In this document: piece by piece, positions 1-12,861 of the stretch | Layout of the letters: the number at the start of each line of letters is the position of its first letter | Numbering within the stretch: position 1 is the stretch's first letter | From: Beroe forskalii | Taxonomy: Eukaryota; Ctenophora; Nuda; Beroida; Beroidae | DNA length: 64,000 nucleotides | Assembly: GCA_011033025.1 (NCBI GenBank) | Contig: WFMF01000567.1 | Span: forward strand, 1 to 64,000 | Direction: 5' to 3' | The notes under the pieces: generated by a model | Databases searched by the model: none | Told to the model about the DNA's origin: nothing | The model's input: the letters and a program-made list of their open reading frames with translations, nothing else | Position numbers and translations under genes: made by a program

Positions 1-966
1 TCAACTTCAAAGTCCAATCACACACACACACACATGTCTTGCCTGTCTATTCTCCATTAACCAGTCCAGTCACCACGACTCCCTCATTGGCTCAGCCCTG
101 GGGTTAGGAAGGATTCTGGCATACGTGCCCTTATCCTGACGTGCAACCTATGCTAGACACCTTAGCCGGGCCACGTCCACCTTTTGGTGCTCCCCCCATT
201 TACCTGCCCCATTGGGTTGACAGTTGATCTTGGGCAGTTGTGGTATACCTACCAACGATGTCCACCAGTTGTTACTGAACACATGCTCTGTCAGTGACAA
301 CTCCTCATTGTGAACTATACAGCCTCATCTGCTACATGGTCAGGTGTAGCAGTATGGCTGCTAGAGATCATCCTCAACCTAAATATCCCATCATCACAAA
401 GACACTCTCAACCAACAAAGACACTCCCCACCCACAAAGACACTCCCCACCCACAAAGACACTCCCCACCCACAAAGACACTCCCCTCCTGCAAAGACAC
501 CCCACCTGCAAAGACACCCTTCACACCACCCCTCAAACTTCTCCACCTCTCCTCCCCTGCTGGGGATCATCTGGACTGCTTGAGAACAGAGATCAGGTAA
601 TAAACAGTGGTGTGCACAATTATTTACAATTGATATGGCACCGCCGATCATGGGCTCAAAATGAATCACCTCGGTGGTTCACTACAATCTTATATATACA
701 CTGACTGAGCCACTAAATACCCAGGCTTCAACTTTTAATTCACACTTTCAGACTCTCACATAGCAATTTTCAAATGAAATTATATACACTGGTACCTTCT
801 AGTTGAAAATTAGCTGAACGAGCTCGGCATTTGACATGCCTCCTGAATACTAATTGCTATGTGGGGCAAAAGGCCCCTTATTCGCTATCTATTCTCTCGA
901 GTTTAGAGTCAAGAGATCAAGTCAAGTTTTAAAGTTAAAATATAATGACCTTGATTATCTTTTCAG
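1..966. other. Upstream or intronic sequence before the visible SPP exons
   Basis: No exon is recognisable here. The stretch starts with a short CA repeat and contains a minisatellite at 396-520. The protein encoded just downstream begins in mid-domain, so this must be intron or contain undetected small exons of the signal peptide peptidase gene. Open frames over 294-704 are only translations of the minisatellite. Confidence 0.5.
396..520. repeat. 18-bp minisatellite (CACAAAGACACTCCCCAC)
   Basis: About six to seven tandem copies of an 18-bp unit, the first and last diverged. It lies upstream of the first visible SPP exon, probably in an intron. It explains the open frames seen here on both strands. 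Confidence 0.85.
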
Positions 967-2320
967 CACTGGCTCGCCAACAACGTCTTTGGTCTTGCTT
1001 TCTCCATCAGTGGTGTTGAGATGATTTCACTCGGAAGGTAAGAGTCCTGTTCATCAGTAATTCTTCTCCTTCTTCCCTAACCAGGGGTGCGCGAAAACCA
1101 GGCAGGGGTTGAGGCAAGAAGTTTTTCTATATCATCATTTCCTTTTATCTTTTCATCTGATATTTGATTTGATTGGGATCTCCTTACTAACTCCTAACTG
1201 CGAACTTCAGTGTGAAGAACGGTTGTATCCTCCTATCCCTGCTCTTTTTCTACGACATCTTCTGGGTCTTTGGTACGGAGGTAATGGTGGAAGTCGCCAA
1301 GAATCTTGACGCGCCTATCAAAGGTAATGCTTCAATCAGTTTGATTTGCCGTTATCATTCTGGGGTTGTGTTGAGAAACACACTTCGTAATGTATACCAA
1401 CATTTGACAAAATAGCTGCTCGTTACGTTATAAAATTCATCGGAAATCGAGATTGACAGATTGATGGATGGGCATCTCCTAGGGCTTTGCAAATATATTT
1501 TTGAAATATACATGAAATTTCCACATATCGTCTTGAGGATGATTTAGCTGAGTTTGAATAACGGTTGTTATTCTCCAGTGGTGTTCCCCATGGATTTCCT
1601 GGAGAATGGAGTGTTCGGAAACAACATGGCCATGCTTGGCCTCGGAGACATCGTCCTTCCGGGTGTTTTCATCGCTCTTCTCATCAGATACGACGTCAGG
1701 TTCGTGCCAGTATTCCATTTAAATCAACAAAACTGTAGATCTTCTTGAAGTTTAGGTACGGATGAAATCGTGATCAATCTATGTCAACAGATTTGATAAT
1801 AGCTTTTTATAGAAATACCAAATCGGAACTCATTTCTATTCTTACCTCTCTTTTATTCATCCAGCAAGGGAGAAGGCTCCCACTTCTACTTTTACGCGGG
1901 CTTTGCAGCCTACATCCTCGGGCTGGCCACCACCATGGGAATCCTCACCATTTTCAACGCTGCCCAGCCTGCTCTCCTCTACCTCGTTCCGTCCTGTGTG
2001 GGGATTCCCCTGCTCCTCAGCCTGCTCAAAGGTCAGCAGTTTGGGGATGAAGTTGGAGTGTTTTATTCTAGAAAATATAGATGTATGGCACATGGCCATT
2101 TGGTAATACCCAAACAGTCTATATTCCGAATCATCTTAAACTGGAAAATTTGCGTATAATTTCCTCCTAATATTGGTTAAGATTTGCCTTCGCTTAATTC
2201 AATTCGCAAATATTACATATCTAACGTAATATTATTTTCAACTGTTCAGGTGAATTCAAGCAGCTAATTGAATTCAGTGAAGAAAAGAAAGAAGATGAGA
2301 AGACTGAAAAAGAAGAGTGA
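967..2320 (+). CDS. HM13: Signal peptide peptidase (HM13-type), last five exons
   Basis: An intramembrane aspartyl protease of the ER that cleaves leftover signal peptides within the membrane. Five exons join in frame: 967-1037, 1211-1323, 1579-1699, 1865-2031 and 2250-2320, all with GT-AG borders, giving 180 C-terminal residues plus stop. All hallmarks of the presenilin/SPP family are visible: the first catalytic aspartate in an FFYDIFWVFG context (exon 2), the second in MLGLGDIVLPG (exon 3), and the PAL motif as AQPALLYLVP (exon 4). The visible part starts at HWLANNVFGLAF, which in relatives follows about half of the protein, so the N-terminal transmembrane segments are encoded upstream. 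The cytosolic tail is lysine/glutamate-rich and ends EKTEKEE; it lacks the exact KKXX retrieval signal known from vertebrate SPP. Exon phases and motif order leave little doubt. Its symbol follows the vertebrate orthologue. Confidence 0.93.
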
Positions 2321-2912
2321 TGAAATTCTTTGGATTTTTACACATTTATTGGGTTCAGCAAAATATTTAACTGTATCATCATTCTTGTTATACTATGTTC
2401 ACAGTTAGTTATCCTGTAAAAACTTTAATTTCAAATCATTTCTTTTTCACCCAAATTGGCCCTTATTGCTTATCATTTATTACTGACTTGATGGGTTTAT
2501 TATTATTGTTACGCTAGCCGATTCAAATTCCGAAAATATTTTATTTGTGAATGAAATGGTTTGTATTTAATGATATTAATGGACTTATTCCATATTTAAT
2601 GTTTTAATTCAAATGTTGAACAAAGAAGTACTGTGAAAAGATTTCGTTATATCATTTTCAATTAATTATCCGGGCACATCATTTTGGCTTTTCTTATTAA
2701 TGGATCTCAATCTTTCAATACGATCAGCAGTTTCCTCAGTACTTTACCCCGTACCTATCCACTTTCTATATCACTTTCATTGTTGAATTTTAACTCTTTC
2801 CAAGTGATACTATGCCGAATGCTACGTGTGCAATATCATCTGTTAAACATAAATTTGACTGGAACAGATCAGCAATATTTTGTGTTTCACTGTTTCATCG
2901 CTTTCAAATTCA

Positions 2913-3071
2913 TGAGGGATCGTTTGCACATTACGTGATCGATTTTCCAGAACTTTTTACAGTAGTTGTACTTGTTTAACAATTATATCAGAAAGAGTAA
3001 CCATTTGAAAACCCCTCCATTCTCCAACCTCCTGATTGATTACGTAGTCTAGTATGTGAACCGTCCCTTAT
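2913..3071. mobile_element. Small TIR element (GGGATCGTT family), copy 1
   Basis: The left end reads AGGGATCGTTTGCACATTAC. The right end, read on the opposite strand, reads AGGGACGGTTCACATACTAG, followed by a shared ACGT-ATCAAT block. About 160 bp with no coding capacity, which fits a MITE. The interior CTTTTTACAGTAGTTGTA is shared with the copy near 5.1 kb. Confidence 0.6.
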
Positions 3072-3694
3072 GAATATCTTATGAATAACTGAAATTAATG
3101 TTTCTGTCGTATAAGTTGCAGGGTGCATAACTGCATAACACGAATAAAAACAGTATGGCACGATCAAATTATTGCGATAAAGTGAACGGAGGAAAATTTA
3201 AAATGTTCCAGGCAGAATTTGCACAGTCATCTTCCCGTATTCATATAATTACGACTTTATGTTTTCACCTATGTCCTTAAATTCACGTACAGTTTTTGTC
3301 TTATCCTTGACGGCATGGACAATTGATCCGTGGCCAGGTTTTCCAGTTTCACCGTATTCCCCACAATTTGATAATTTGGATAAACCATAATATTATTTCA
3401 TAGCCATTTAAAGTAATCATTTCACTTCATCATTAGCTCATCAATTATGACAACTCGGGACAACGATCTAAGATGGAAAGTTTCACGCAGTGGACCAACT
3501 TCACCGACATCTAGACACTGGAGTTCTCTGTACTTGTACCTCAGGTAATCAAATTCTGCTTGCGAATTGGGATTTGAAATCGGGTTCCTACGCACATGAC
3601 GTATTCAGATAATCGGATGGATCGATCAATGCATATTGCATATAATCAAATAAAGAATTGACAATCATAAAGACGTCCAATTTTGCTGTTGTGT

Positions 3695-3770
3695 GATTCT
3701 TTGAAAACCCCTCGCTCCTATTATATTGGTGGATCATTACGTAATATATGCGAACGATCCATAATTTGAT
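3695..3770 (-). mobile_element. Fragment of the same MITE family, copy 2
   Basis: Read on the minus strand it begins GGATCGTTCGCATATATTAC and continues into a block ending GGGGTTTTCAAAG. That block is also seen in copy 1, as GAAAACCCCTCC on the plus strand. Only one terminus is evident. Confidence 0.5.
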
Positions 3771-5049
3771 CGATTTCTCTGCACCCATGGGTTGTTGGGT
3801 TAAATAGTTGCCAGCGCCGAACTTAAATGCGCTCATCCAAGCTCATGAAGAGTTCTTCACTGGTAACTGGGATTCTGTCCTACGCTCCTGCTCCCCCATA
3901 ACCTTATAAATCTAGATGCTTTAAATTCAGTAAGATGTCAAAATCATTCTTATATAACCGATTTAAGATTACGTATTATAAAACCTAAGTTTAACGATGG
4001 TTCGTATTTTGAATTTAAACCTTAATGCAACTTAGCACCAACCAGAGCCCACTATTAGACAATAAAATGCGCTGTTATAAAGCAACCCAGGTGCTCTTAA
4101 AGTCGGGAGGACCATTATATGATTTCAATCTATCACTTTCAGAATATCATGATCACACGCGCATAGGGTGATTTTCTAAAACAGTTCATTGCATATTTAA
4201 AACTAGTTATTTGGTTGAATTCAACACGACCTAGAAACCTGCAAAATGATTCTGCAGATTTCACCTGGCAGTATCGTGGCTATTGGTTGCGATATTTAGT
4301 GTCGTCTGACTCTAAATACCTTACTTCATTCTGAGACATGGTTGGTTTAAGTGATCAAATTAAATTCTGCAAAACCTGATGCAGTGAAAAACGAAATGAT
4401 ATCTACAAAACACAGTACAGAAGTGCTGCAATTTGGTCAATCCAGGCCTCTATATAGTTAGTAAGTGAAAAATATTTAGAAGGGATGATTTAATATCATG
4501 CTCATAAAATTCTCATAGATTTATGCGAGTGTCATTCTCGAATGAGTGAGAAAGAATCAATGATAATTAAAAGCCTAAAAACCAGCTAGTGCTCTTGACC
4601 TGTGCTAGCAACGGGTCATCAGTGGGGCGAGGGTGATTATGAGGTGCAAAGTGTACCACAAACGGAACATTTATGCCTCTCTAACGAGACTGAAATTACT
4701 ATCATGAAAGTAAGAAATTGAATGACAAGCGATATCCGGTCTGGTCCCAGAAAACACCATTTACAGAACTTTGTTTTGGCTCCATGTGGGGTGATTAATA
4801 AACTTTTTCTGAATCCATAGGAAATTTTAGCGAATTGAAAACGTTTCTTATTTCAACTTGCTGTTTAGTTTCAGGCTATTAACTTATTTGCTCACTTTTG
4901 GGAGGAAAAAATCTCCCAAATTAGAATTTTGAGATTACGGCTGCTCATCGTATATTATTTTCAGTTTGTAATTATCTGTAATTGCCACAAAAATTAAGAA
5001 CACCCGATAAGGTGCCTTCTAAAAGTCGAGAGAATTTCAAATGGTCTCA

Positions 5050-5172
5050 AAAGGGATCGTTCACATATTACGTAATCAATTTTTGGCCGATTTTTACCCC
5101 CCCCCCCCTCCCCCTCGTAATCAACTTTACAGTAGTTGTATTTGTTACAACATGTAACGTAACGATCCCAAA
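5050..5172. mobile_element. Same MITE family, copy 3
   Basis: Starts AAAGGGATCGTTCACATATT and ends in an inverted GTAACGTAACGATCCC. It shares the internal CTTTACAGTAGTTGTA with copy 1. A C-rich run sits in the middle (about 5098-5117). Confidence 0.6.
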
Positions 5173-8100
5173 GTCATGGACGCCCAAAATTTGTAACAGA
5201 CTCCGTAACCTAATTAGGTCCGCTGTTAAATCAGGATTTACTATTCAGTGCACTGTGCGGTTTTCAGACGTGTCTTACGTTTGACTCACTCCATCTGTTC
5301 AGTATTACCTTAGCACATACCAGAAACATTGGCGACAAAAAACTACGGTCGATTTTGGAGAAAAATCGCCTTAATTTCTTGCCGCCATAACATCGGACAG
5401 TTGTACTCGTTTATGATTTCCGAAAAAAAACGGGTCAATATCTTGATGTCTAAAGTTTTTGATGGTCTTTAATTAGAGCGTCGTTCGAATTTGCCGTCTT
5501 AATTTTTTGGTCGCTTATATTTCTGGTAATATAGAATATTCCTGATGTTTCTTATGTTGGAAATTTACTCATTTCATACAATTAGATTACTTCTAATTTG
5601 ATAGCATACTGATTAAATACTGGTGAAAATATTACTGTGGGTGATTCTATAGTCTTTTCATTCTCGTTGTAAATATTCTGTATGACCGTGACATTTCTTT
5701 AAATTCCAACATAATCCGTAGTTGAAAATTGGCTTCTGGATCTTACAGCATTGGCAACTGTGAAGTTGTTCTTAATTGTAGAACTGTGTTCAGTAAAACG
5801 TTTTAAAAATTCAATATTTGTAATATTTATAGTCGTAGTGAAATACGTTAAAAATTAATGCTACAATGATATTGAAATTTGTATTTTGTATCGGTAAATT
5901 TTATAAAGTTCCCTATAATTGGCGCACATCAAAAATACTCAAATATTTTTGTAAGTTTTAAAACTTGATTCACGAAACTATTTCGTCCCGGCCCTTCTCG
6001 AATCAATCTTCTGTGATTATTTTAAAACATCAAATTCAGCAAATCTTATGAAAATTTGGTGCAATGTACTGGTACATTGCTGGATAATTTTGTGTGTAAT
6101 TTTCGGCATACCTTTCAGTAAACCCAGATTAATTATAATTTGAGGAAACACTCGAAGAATATGCGATTCTACTCCATTAATTCCCCACTATCGGCCATGA
6201 TTTTGGCGTGACTTATAATCCGGTATTTTTCGTGCATGTAGATATGTGGATTGTAGCCATGTTTATGGCTATGAGAAAATTCATTCATCCATAAACTTTC
6301 TTGCTTAAATCATTCGGGGCAGGACCAAATTACGAGTCATAGTTATTTTATAATGGTTCTGATTTTTAATATTTTAGAATTTGCCACCTTAATTTCGTTT
6401 TTGCTGCATTTGACGTTACTGCAACTAATTATACTTATTAGCTAAAAATCTGTTGAGAAACTATCGAAATGTTTTACAGACTAAGTTCACTTACTGCTAG
6501 ACATTCATTCGATATTTTAATTGAGTTAAAACAAGTAAATATAAAAATATGTTTAAAACGTTATTTTTCGTAGACAAAAAATAAGTTCCGCTATACCAAA
6601 AAATCAGTTTATTGACGAACTTCGCTATTTGAAAACGGTCATTAAAATGTTGAATCATTTACAGTATCATGTGAAAATCAGAAAAAGTTGAAAAATGCCT
6701 AATTTTCCTGACATGGAAGATTGGAGGACCATGATAGAGACACGACTTGGCCCGTCCTTCGTAAATTACGTAAATCGTAATTTGATATACTAAAAAGCCA
6801 TGATAGAACTTCTAAGAAAACGAGAAGAAAAGAATAGCTGCAGCGCTACGTCTGTAACCAATTGCCTAATGATTTTTCCAACCGATCTGGGACCATGCAT
6901 AATGTATGATATACACAAACATACAAAATATATACTTAGAAAATGGATCATATGCGATGCGCTGATCATTACTATATTGGACGTAGTTAGGTGCATATAT
7001 GTTTGTTCTTTAGTTCTTTGAATCCAGTTTTTAACGTCTGTAGTCTCAGACTCCCAGAAGTTTGCTGTTGTTTCTGATTTTATGCTATTACCGCTTATTT
7101 TCTTTTTTTACTTTCTATCCTCAAACTCAGCGTTTTCAGCTCACTGCACGATGACGTTATGATCAACTACTGTTTCGATTGCGTTCAAAAAGTTCTTTTC
7201 GTTTCTTCCGAAACGTCTTTCTTTTGTCACGAGAATAGGTGAATTATTTTTAAAACCGATCAAAATGAATTGAATTCCAAGGGCAGTACCAATATGGCCT
7301 ATACAAATCTTTATTCCACGACCTACACACTTTTCAGTATCCTGTAAATATAATTTGCACGATTTAAAATTCCACCCAGTAGGTATTATTACACTGCAAT
7401 TATCGGTACTTCTGAGGTTATCTTTGAAGTATATGAAGTGGAATATATTCAAAGTGATTTCAATCAATAGAATTCATAAAATACCGATTATAATGTTTAT
7501 CGCTGATTAAAACTATAACTGCAAATCGGAAATTTGGCGTGTTTGTGAAATCACAACATGGAAAATTTGATTCATTTCCACCGTTTGTATCGTGTATTAT
7601 GGCCTTTTCACATCTAATCGAGAATATTTAAAGCAATATTTTCCCAGAAAGAAAATTCCAGTAATCACAAGTTAATTTTCACATATTCCTAACGCAGACT
7701 CGAACAGTAAACAAATGATTTTGGAACCCAAATCTAAGGAAATTAGGATTTTAGTTCATTTATCATCAATATTTTCACCTTTTCACAGCCAACACCTCTG
7801 TAGTGAAGTCATTCAAACTAGGCCCAAGTTATAATATCCAAAATAATTCCATTTTCCCATTCTAGGCTGGATACCATATGGAAAGACTAAAGTTTGGAAC
7901 CTATTTGAATTGGCTGACCGAAGATCAGAGACCATTCTGTTGTGATCTATGAGGGTAAGTTGTTGAATGTTGTTTTTTAAATTTTTGCACAAAAAATAGT
8001 AAATTGACGTCATGATTATAAAATGGAAAACAAAACTGAAAAATTTCCCAGAGGAGCTAGAATATTGTTTATATTTGCTACACTGCCAGAGACTGTACTC

Positions 8101-8282
8101 ATGACTTTACATTGAAGCCCATTTAGATTTAAATTTACAAGCAGCTAGCTATTTTCATTTTTTATCGTATTTTAAGTTTCTTTTCCCAATCCGGCTTTAC
8201 CTTGTTTATTCTTAAATTCTCCACACTTTCAAGTATCTGTATCATCGATTTCCGTTCATACTTTAAAACAGTTCTCACTCTA

Positions 8283-9685
8283 AGGGGGGGGGGGGGGGTT
8301 CAACCCAAATTTTTTGGAAAACACGTTTCTGAGATAAGGGTTGACCCAAAAATCCCCGGGGATTTTTGGTCCGAGGACCAAAAAATTTTTTTGGGGGCCT
8401 AACTCAAAATTTCGATCAATAACATAAGTGCGAAATTAAGTTTCAAAGCGATTCTGAAAATTTCGTGCAAAAATATTTAAAATGGCGGAGGAGTAGCGAA
8501 AACTGTAAAGTTGATTTTCGCAAAACCGCAAACCGAGAAAATGGCGATTTTGTGGTTTTTTGGACCTCAAATGGCCATTTTAGTAGCAATCAACCCCATA
8601 CTTGCAGAGAAGACATAAACCAATGCTATCTATCGAATAAAGTTGGTTTCATTCAAAAATATTGATATTTGGGCAAGTTATGGGCCAAAATAAGCTTGCG
8701 CGACGCGCATATGCCCATATATGGGCATACGTTTTTCGGCCATAACTCGGCCATTTTTTGAGATATCGACTTCAAATTTTTTATGGTAACTCAGGGGACC
8801 ATTATCTATCGATTGCACACCTCAGATCTCGTCCAAGTCGCTTTTGAAAAAATATGCCCATTTTAGGCCCATATTTGGGCATGGCGCCAATTTTACCAAA
8901 CCTGGCCAAAAGTTGGCCCACGTGGGAGTTTCAGTGTCTGGTGTCCCAATTGTCCCTGTCCCAATTTACTTTTTTTGAGTTTGGGACTGGTTTTTGGGAC
9001 AATTATAACTGGGAATTTTGGACAATTGGGACAAACGAAAAATTGAAAAAAATCGGTCATTCATCATTTTTTACATTGATCCAAGTTTTTCTATCATTTA
9101 AATGAAAGTGATATTCACACTACAGTAGAAAGTACATATTAAGGTCGTGTTTGTTTGCAGTGGCCAAGTGTTCCCACTTCCCTATCCCAAAAAGTATGAT
9201 AGGATAAAGACAGTGGCAGTTGCAACGCAGGAAGTGCTGCTATGTAACAGGGTTTGAGACAAAAAAACACTAAACTACTGCTCAAAAAACCATCATTTGA
9301 GCCCATTTGACTCTTTCACTTTTGTCCCAATTGTCCCATTTGTCCCAATTGTCCCATTTGTCCCAGTCCGCATTCACTTTTTTGAGTCCCATTTGTTCCA
9401 TTTTCTCTGTCCCATTTGTCCCATTTGTCCCAAATGTCCCAATTGTCCCAGTCCAAATTCACTTTTTTGAGTTCCATTTGTTCCATTTTCTCTGTCCCAT
9501 TTGTCCCAATTGTCCCATTTGTCCCAAATGTCCCATTTGTCCCAATTGTCCCTGTCCCAATCCACTTTTTATTGAGTTTGGGACAATTGGGACAGTGACA
9601 CCCCCCCCCACGTGGTGTACCTTTTGGGTCAACCATTATCTCAGAAACGTGTTTTCCAAAAAATTTGGGTTGAACCCCCCCCCCT
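8283..9685. mobile_element. 1.4-kb TIR DNA element with TA target duplication
   Basis: Both ends carry inverted repeats of about 65 bp. The left end is a run of G followed by TTCAACCCAAATTTTTTGG, then AAACACGTTTCTGAGATAA. The right end (about 9622-9685) is the reverse complement and ends in a C run. The flanking dinucleotide is TA on both sides (8281-8282 and 9686-9687), as for Tc1/mariner-like and some other cut-and-paste elements. No transposase is visible, so it is non-autonomous. The interior holds short palindromes near 8720 and a minisatellite at 9324-9565. Confidence 0.8.
9324..9565. repeat. TGTCCCAAT/TGTCCCATT short tandem array
   Basis: Repeated 9-bp words TGTCCCATT, TGTCCCAAT and TGTCCCAAA form two larger blocks separated by ACTTTTTTGAGT and TTCCATTTTCTCTG. 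All long open frames here are artefacts of this repeat. It lies inside the 8283-9685 element. Confidence 0.85.
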
Positions 9686-12135
9686 TAATTATTGTGCGCA
9701 CAGTATTCTAATATATGTTATGTGTTGCACTCGTGTAACGGCGCTGAAATTCAGCTAAAATCCATGAATTACAGTCTCAGAAGGATAAATTTTAAAAATG
9801 GATTCTTCTATTTTTAGAGACTTGGGTTTCTGCAATCGCGGTAACATGGGGCCTCAGAAAATTTGTCACATAGATAGCACTTCATGAATCACTGACATAA
9901 GTTCAAGACACTTTAGAATTTACAAATCACCTTCAATCGCACTTTGAAGTTTTTCTGGCCAGTAAATTGATACATACTCAACGGGTGAATAATCATATCA
10001 CTCCCTCATAACTTCGTTTTAAAACCATTTTTCATTGATTCATCTTGTAACAGTTTTTATATTTTCCATCCAACACGTTGGTCTATTCGTTACAATGATA
10101 ACGTGAGCTTTAATACTTCATTGTTCAGCAGTGAAATGTATCTTTATTCTTCCTGTGAAATAAGAAGCTCTACTTCACATCAAGCCAGATGCTTACCAAT
10201 TTCATTCTTGATACTCAACTTTATTTTAAGTTTATGAACTATAGTTTTAGTATTGTTTCTATTTAGTTATCCTGTTCAACGGTTTCGATTAGTGTTGCCG
10301 ACCATGAGAAAATTTCTTAGATTTAGAAAGACCTTGGGAAGGCGATTTTGATAATTTGATATACAAGAGGCCAAGGACGAAGGGAGTTAAAAGTTGCCAA
10401 AAATAGGAATTTTATTATGATAATTTGGTTTGTTCCACACTTTTCGAAGCGGTGGTGCTTTTTCCCTTTGCATCGAGCATTGAGCATGAATAATAAATCA
10501 ATTAGTATTGGATTTCGAACCATCCCGGTCATCTAATACGCGGTTTCACTTGATACGTGAATCACTTTTAAAAACTGGCGGTTAATTGTCAAAGAGGGCA
10601 TTACCTAATTATAATGCATAGCGAAATTTGAGTTATTCTTGAGCTAGGAATTAGTTACATTTGGTTTCCCCTCCTTTTGTTTTAGTGTTTTACAAATTTG
10701 TTGGTGCAGCAAAAAGACCCATCTACATTTCAAATTGTGTTCGCTTCGACAATCGATTATTTGGCATCTGTTTCCTCGCAAAATCGGATCACAATAAGAT
10801 CAAAATCGGATCTAAATGTGATCAAAATGTGATCAAAGTCTGATCTGATCGAATAACCCTATATCTCATTCCTAAAATGCTAACTTCACCTGATATAACG
10901 GCAGAACTCAAACCTCCCGATTCTGCAGAATAGATTCCAGGATTTCGCGTGCCAGTTACGGGAGTTTTCACTCTTATAGCAGCTATAATACCGCCCATCA
11001 CGTGACATTTCATATCCAGTCACGTGGTTTTCAGTTTCATGTCGTATCACTTGCTTGTACCAGGTACAAAAACGTAGCAAACGTGATATTTCTTATCCTA
11101 AAATATATAAATGCATAATTTCAACAGACAGGTGGAGGGCGGTGTGCCGTACAAAATATAATTTTAATAATTAAATGATGCGACCGTTAGTAGTTTACTT
11201 TTCCAGCTTTAACTATATTTGAAACTCAAAACCAACTATAGATTCATCTGTCTCTTGCCAATGTTATTCAATATATCTCTATGGGAGAGACGTCGCGCAG
11301 GTGACGTTACGAACCAAATTGACGCTATGACTTCAATAGTTGTATAGTATTTCCTGTTCTAGTTGTTCTGTCATCCGTCATTTAGCATTTCTGTCCGTAG
11401 CATACTTTAATAATATATTTCTGTCCATTATCTTTTTATTTCTGTCCGTTAATTTATTTCTGTTCATTAATTTACTTCTTATCAAATGCTGTATGTGACT
11501 GCTTCGCTGCTGGAATGTTTGTTCATCATGAAAGGCGTGGAAAGCGATTAGAAAGCCCCGTGCAATTCCCACGATTCCTTACTTTATGCTTTTAATAACT
11601 AGTCGGCGTTATTAGTTTTAAAAACCTCGCTAAATAAACAAGAAAATACAAGTGAAATAATTCAATCAAAATAAATAATTATACACTGCATCACGAATAG
11701 TTGGCTGCACTCACACACATTTTAAGAAACGTACAATCCAGTTTCACGACAGGGTGAAAATGCCCGAAAATTAGGCGGTTGAGATGTCGTCATTATCATA
11801 GCGCAATGTAATAAGTTTCTGACGTATTGCACCGCCTATTTTTCGTGAGTGGAAATGAATTCTGTGGTTTATCTTCGCGACCAACAAAGCGGAATGAAAT
11901 AATACCAACTCGGGGATTCATGTCACCTTACTCACCTGACCACGACACACGGGCGCAGGGAAATTACGTCATTATCATGCTTTAGAATGCCCAAAAGATG
12001 GAACCAAAACGTCTATACACAGTGCGCGTGCCCTTTTATTCCGACATTTGGTAATTAACCCACCCCTCCTACCAAGCCGCTGTCCGCCGCAGATTTCCGA
12101 ATAGGGCGGGAAATCCTCGTGTACACGACAGAGTA
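9686..12135. other. Gene-free interval
   Basis: No coding exon recognised. The minor structures are a run of GATC-containing 11-12-mers at about 10785-10850 and a small TTTCTGTCCGTTAAT-type repeat at about 11384-11475 (four to five copies). Confidence 0.45.
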
Positions 12136-12861
12136 CCTTATTGTAGGAAATTAAGCACTCAGAAAATTAAGCACCATGTTGGTATAGTGATTTGTTGGTG
12201 GTATATTCGAAATATGGGCTTAATTTCATGGTGCTTAATGACATGCTGGCTTAATTTTTAGTAGACCTTAATTTTTCAAATAATTTTGGGGGATTTTCAA
12301 ATGTCATAAAATGTTCGATATTTTGCTATCTTATGTACAGTGGTAATGTAGAACAATGGAAGTACAGAATCTAAATAATAATTTAATGATGAATTGAAAA
12401 TAATGGAATTATCAAATATCCTCGTCATAAGCCTCCATCTCCTTGTCTTCAGCTTCCACAAAGTCTTGGTTCGACATCCTTTTGAATCATCCTTGTCAGA
12501 TCTTTCAAAGCTGTAGCTCTCCTTGATGTACGCACAGAACACCAAAAACTTAATCTTTTCTTCAACTGATCATTCAAGTCTGACCTGGCTCTTGATCAAC
12601 TGCCCTCCTTGTGTGATTGGTGACCGGAACTGTTCTTCAGTCAGAACTTAAATCTGTTTTAGATAACAGACGCACATCCAAAATTTGCATGTCATTTGAG
12701 TAAATTGTTAAGAATTGAATTTTAAACCTACAAGTAATTTGGCCTACCTGAAATCAAGCCTACATGTAATTAAGCACCAGATGTGTTAAAAGGGCTTAAT
12801 TTCATGGTGCTTAATGACGTGTAGGCTTAATTTTTTGAGTGCTTAATTTCCTACAATAAGG
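12136..12861. mobile_element. 0.73-kb TIR element with TA target duplication
   Basis: The left end CCTTATTGTAGGAAATTAAG is exactly inverted at the right end as CTTAATTTCCTACAATAAGG. The repeat continues more loosely through AAGCACTCA. TA flanks both ends (12134-12135 and 12862-12863). The subterminal word TTAAGCAC/GTGCTTAA is repeated several times, including two internal blocks TTTCATGGTGCTTAATGAC (about 12228 and 12801). No complete transposase is present; a short minus-strand open stretch around 12300-12545 is unrecognised. Confidence 0.8.

Larger units (their letters stand above)
2321..8280. other. Gene-free interval with dispersed MITEs
   Basis: I see no convincing coding exon on either strand over this 6 kb. 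It is AT-rich unique-looking DNA with at least three copies of one short element family (2913-3071, 3695-3770, 5050-5170). The first few hundred bases are presumably SPP 3' UTR, although no AATAAA stands out close to the stop. Confidence 0.5.

Noticed and set aside
294..704. Overlapping open frames on both strands
   Set aside because: They translate the CACAAAGACACTCCCC minisatellite; composition is purely repetitive.
1148..1180. Apparent coding similarity in the SPP intron (FDLIGISLL)
   Set aside because: It lies between two exons that join perfectly without it.
9307..9711. 134-codon open frame rich in serine/proline/cysteine, and minus-strand frames of WDKWD type
   Set aside because: Artefacts of the TGTCCCAAT tandem array inside a transposable element.
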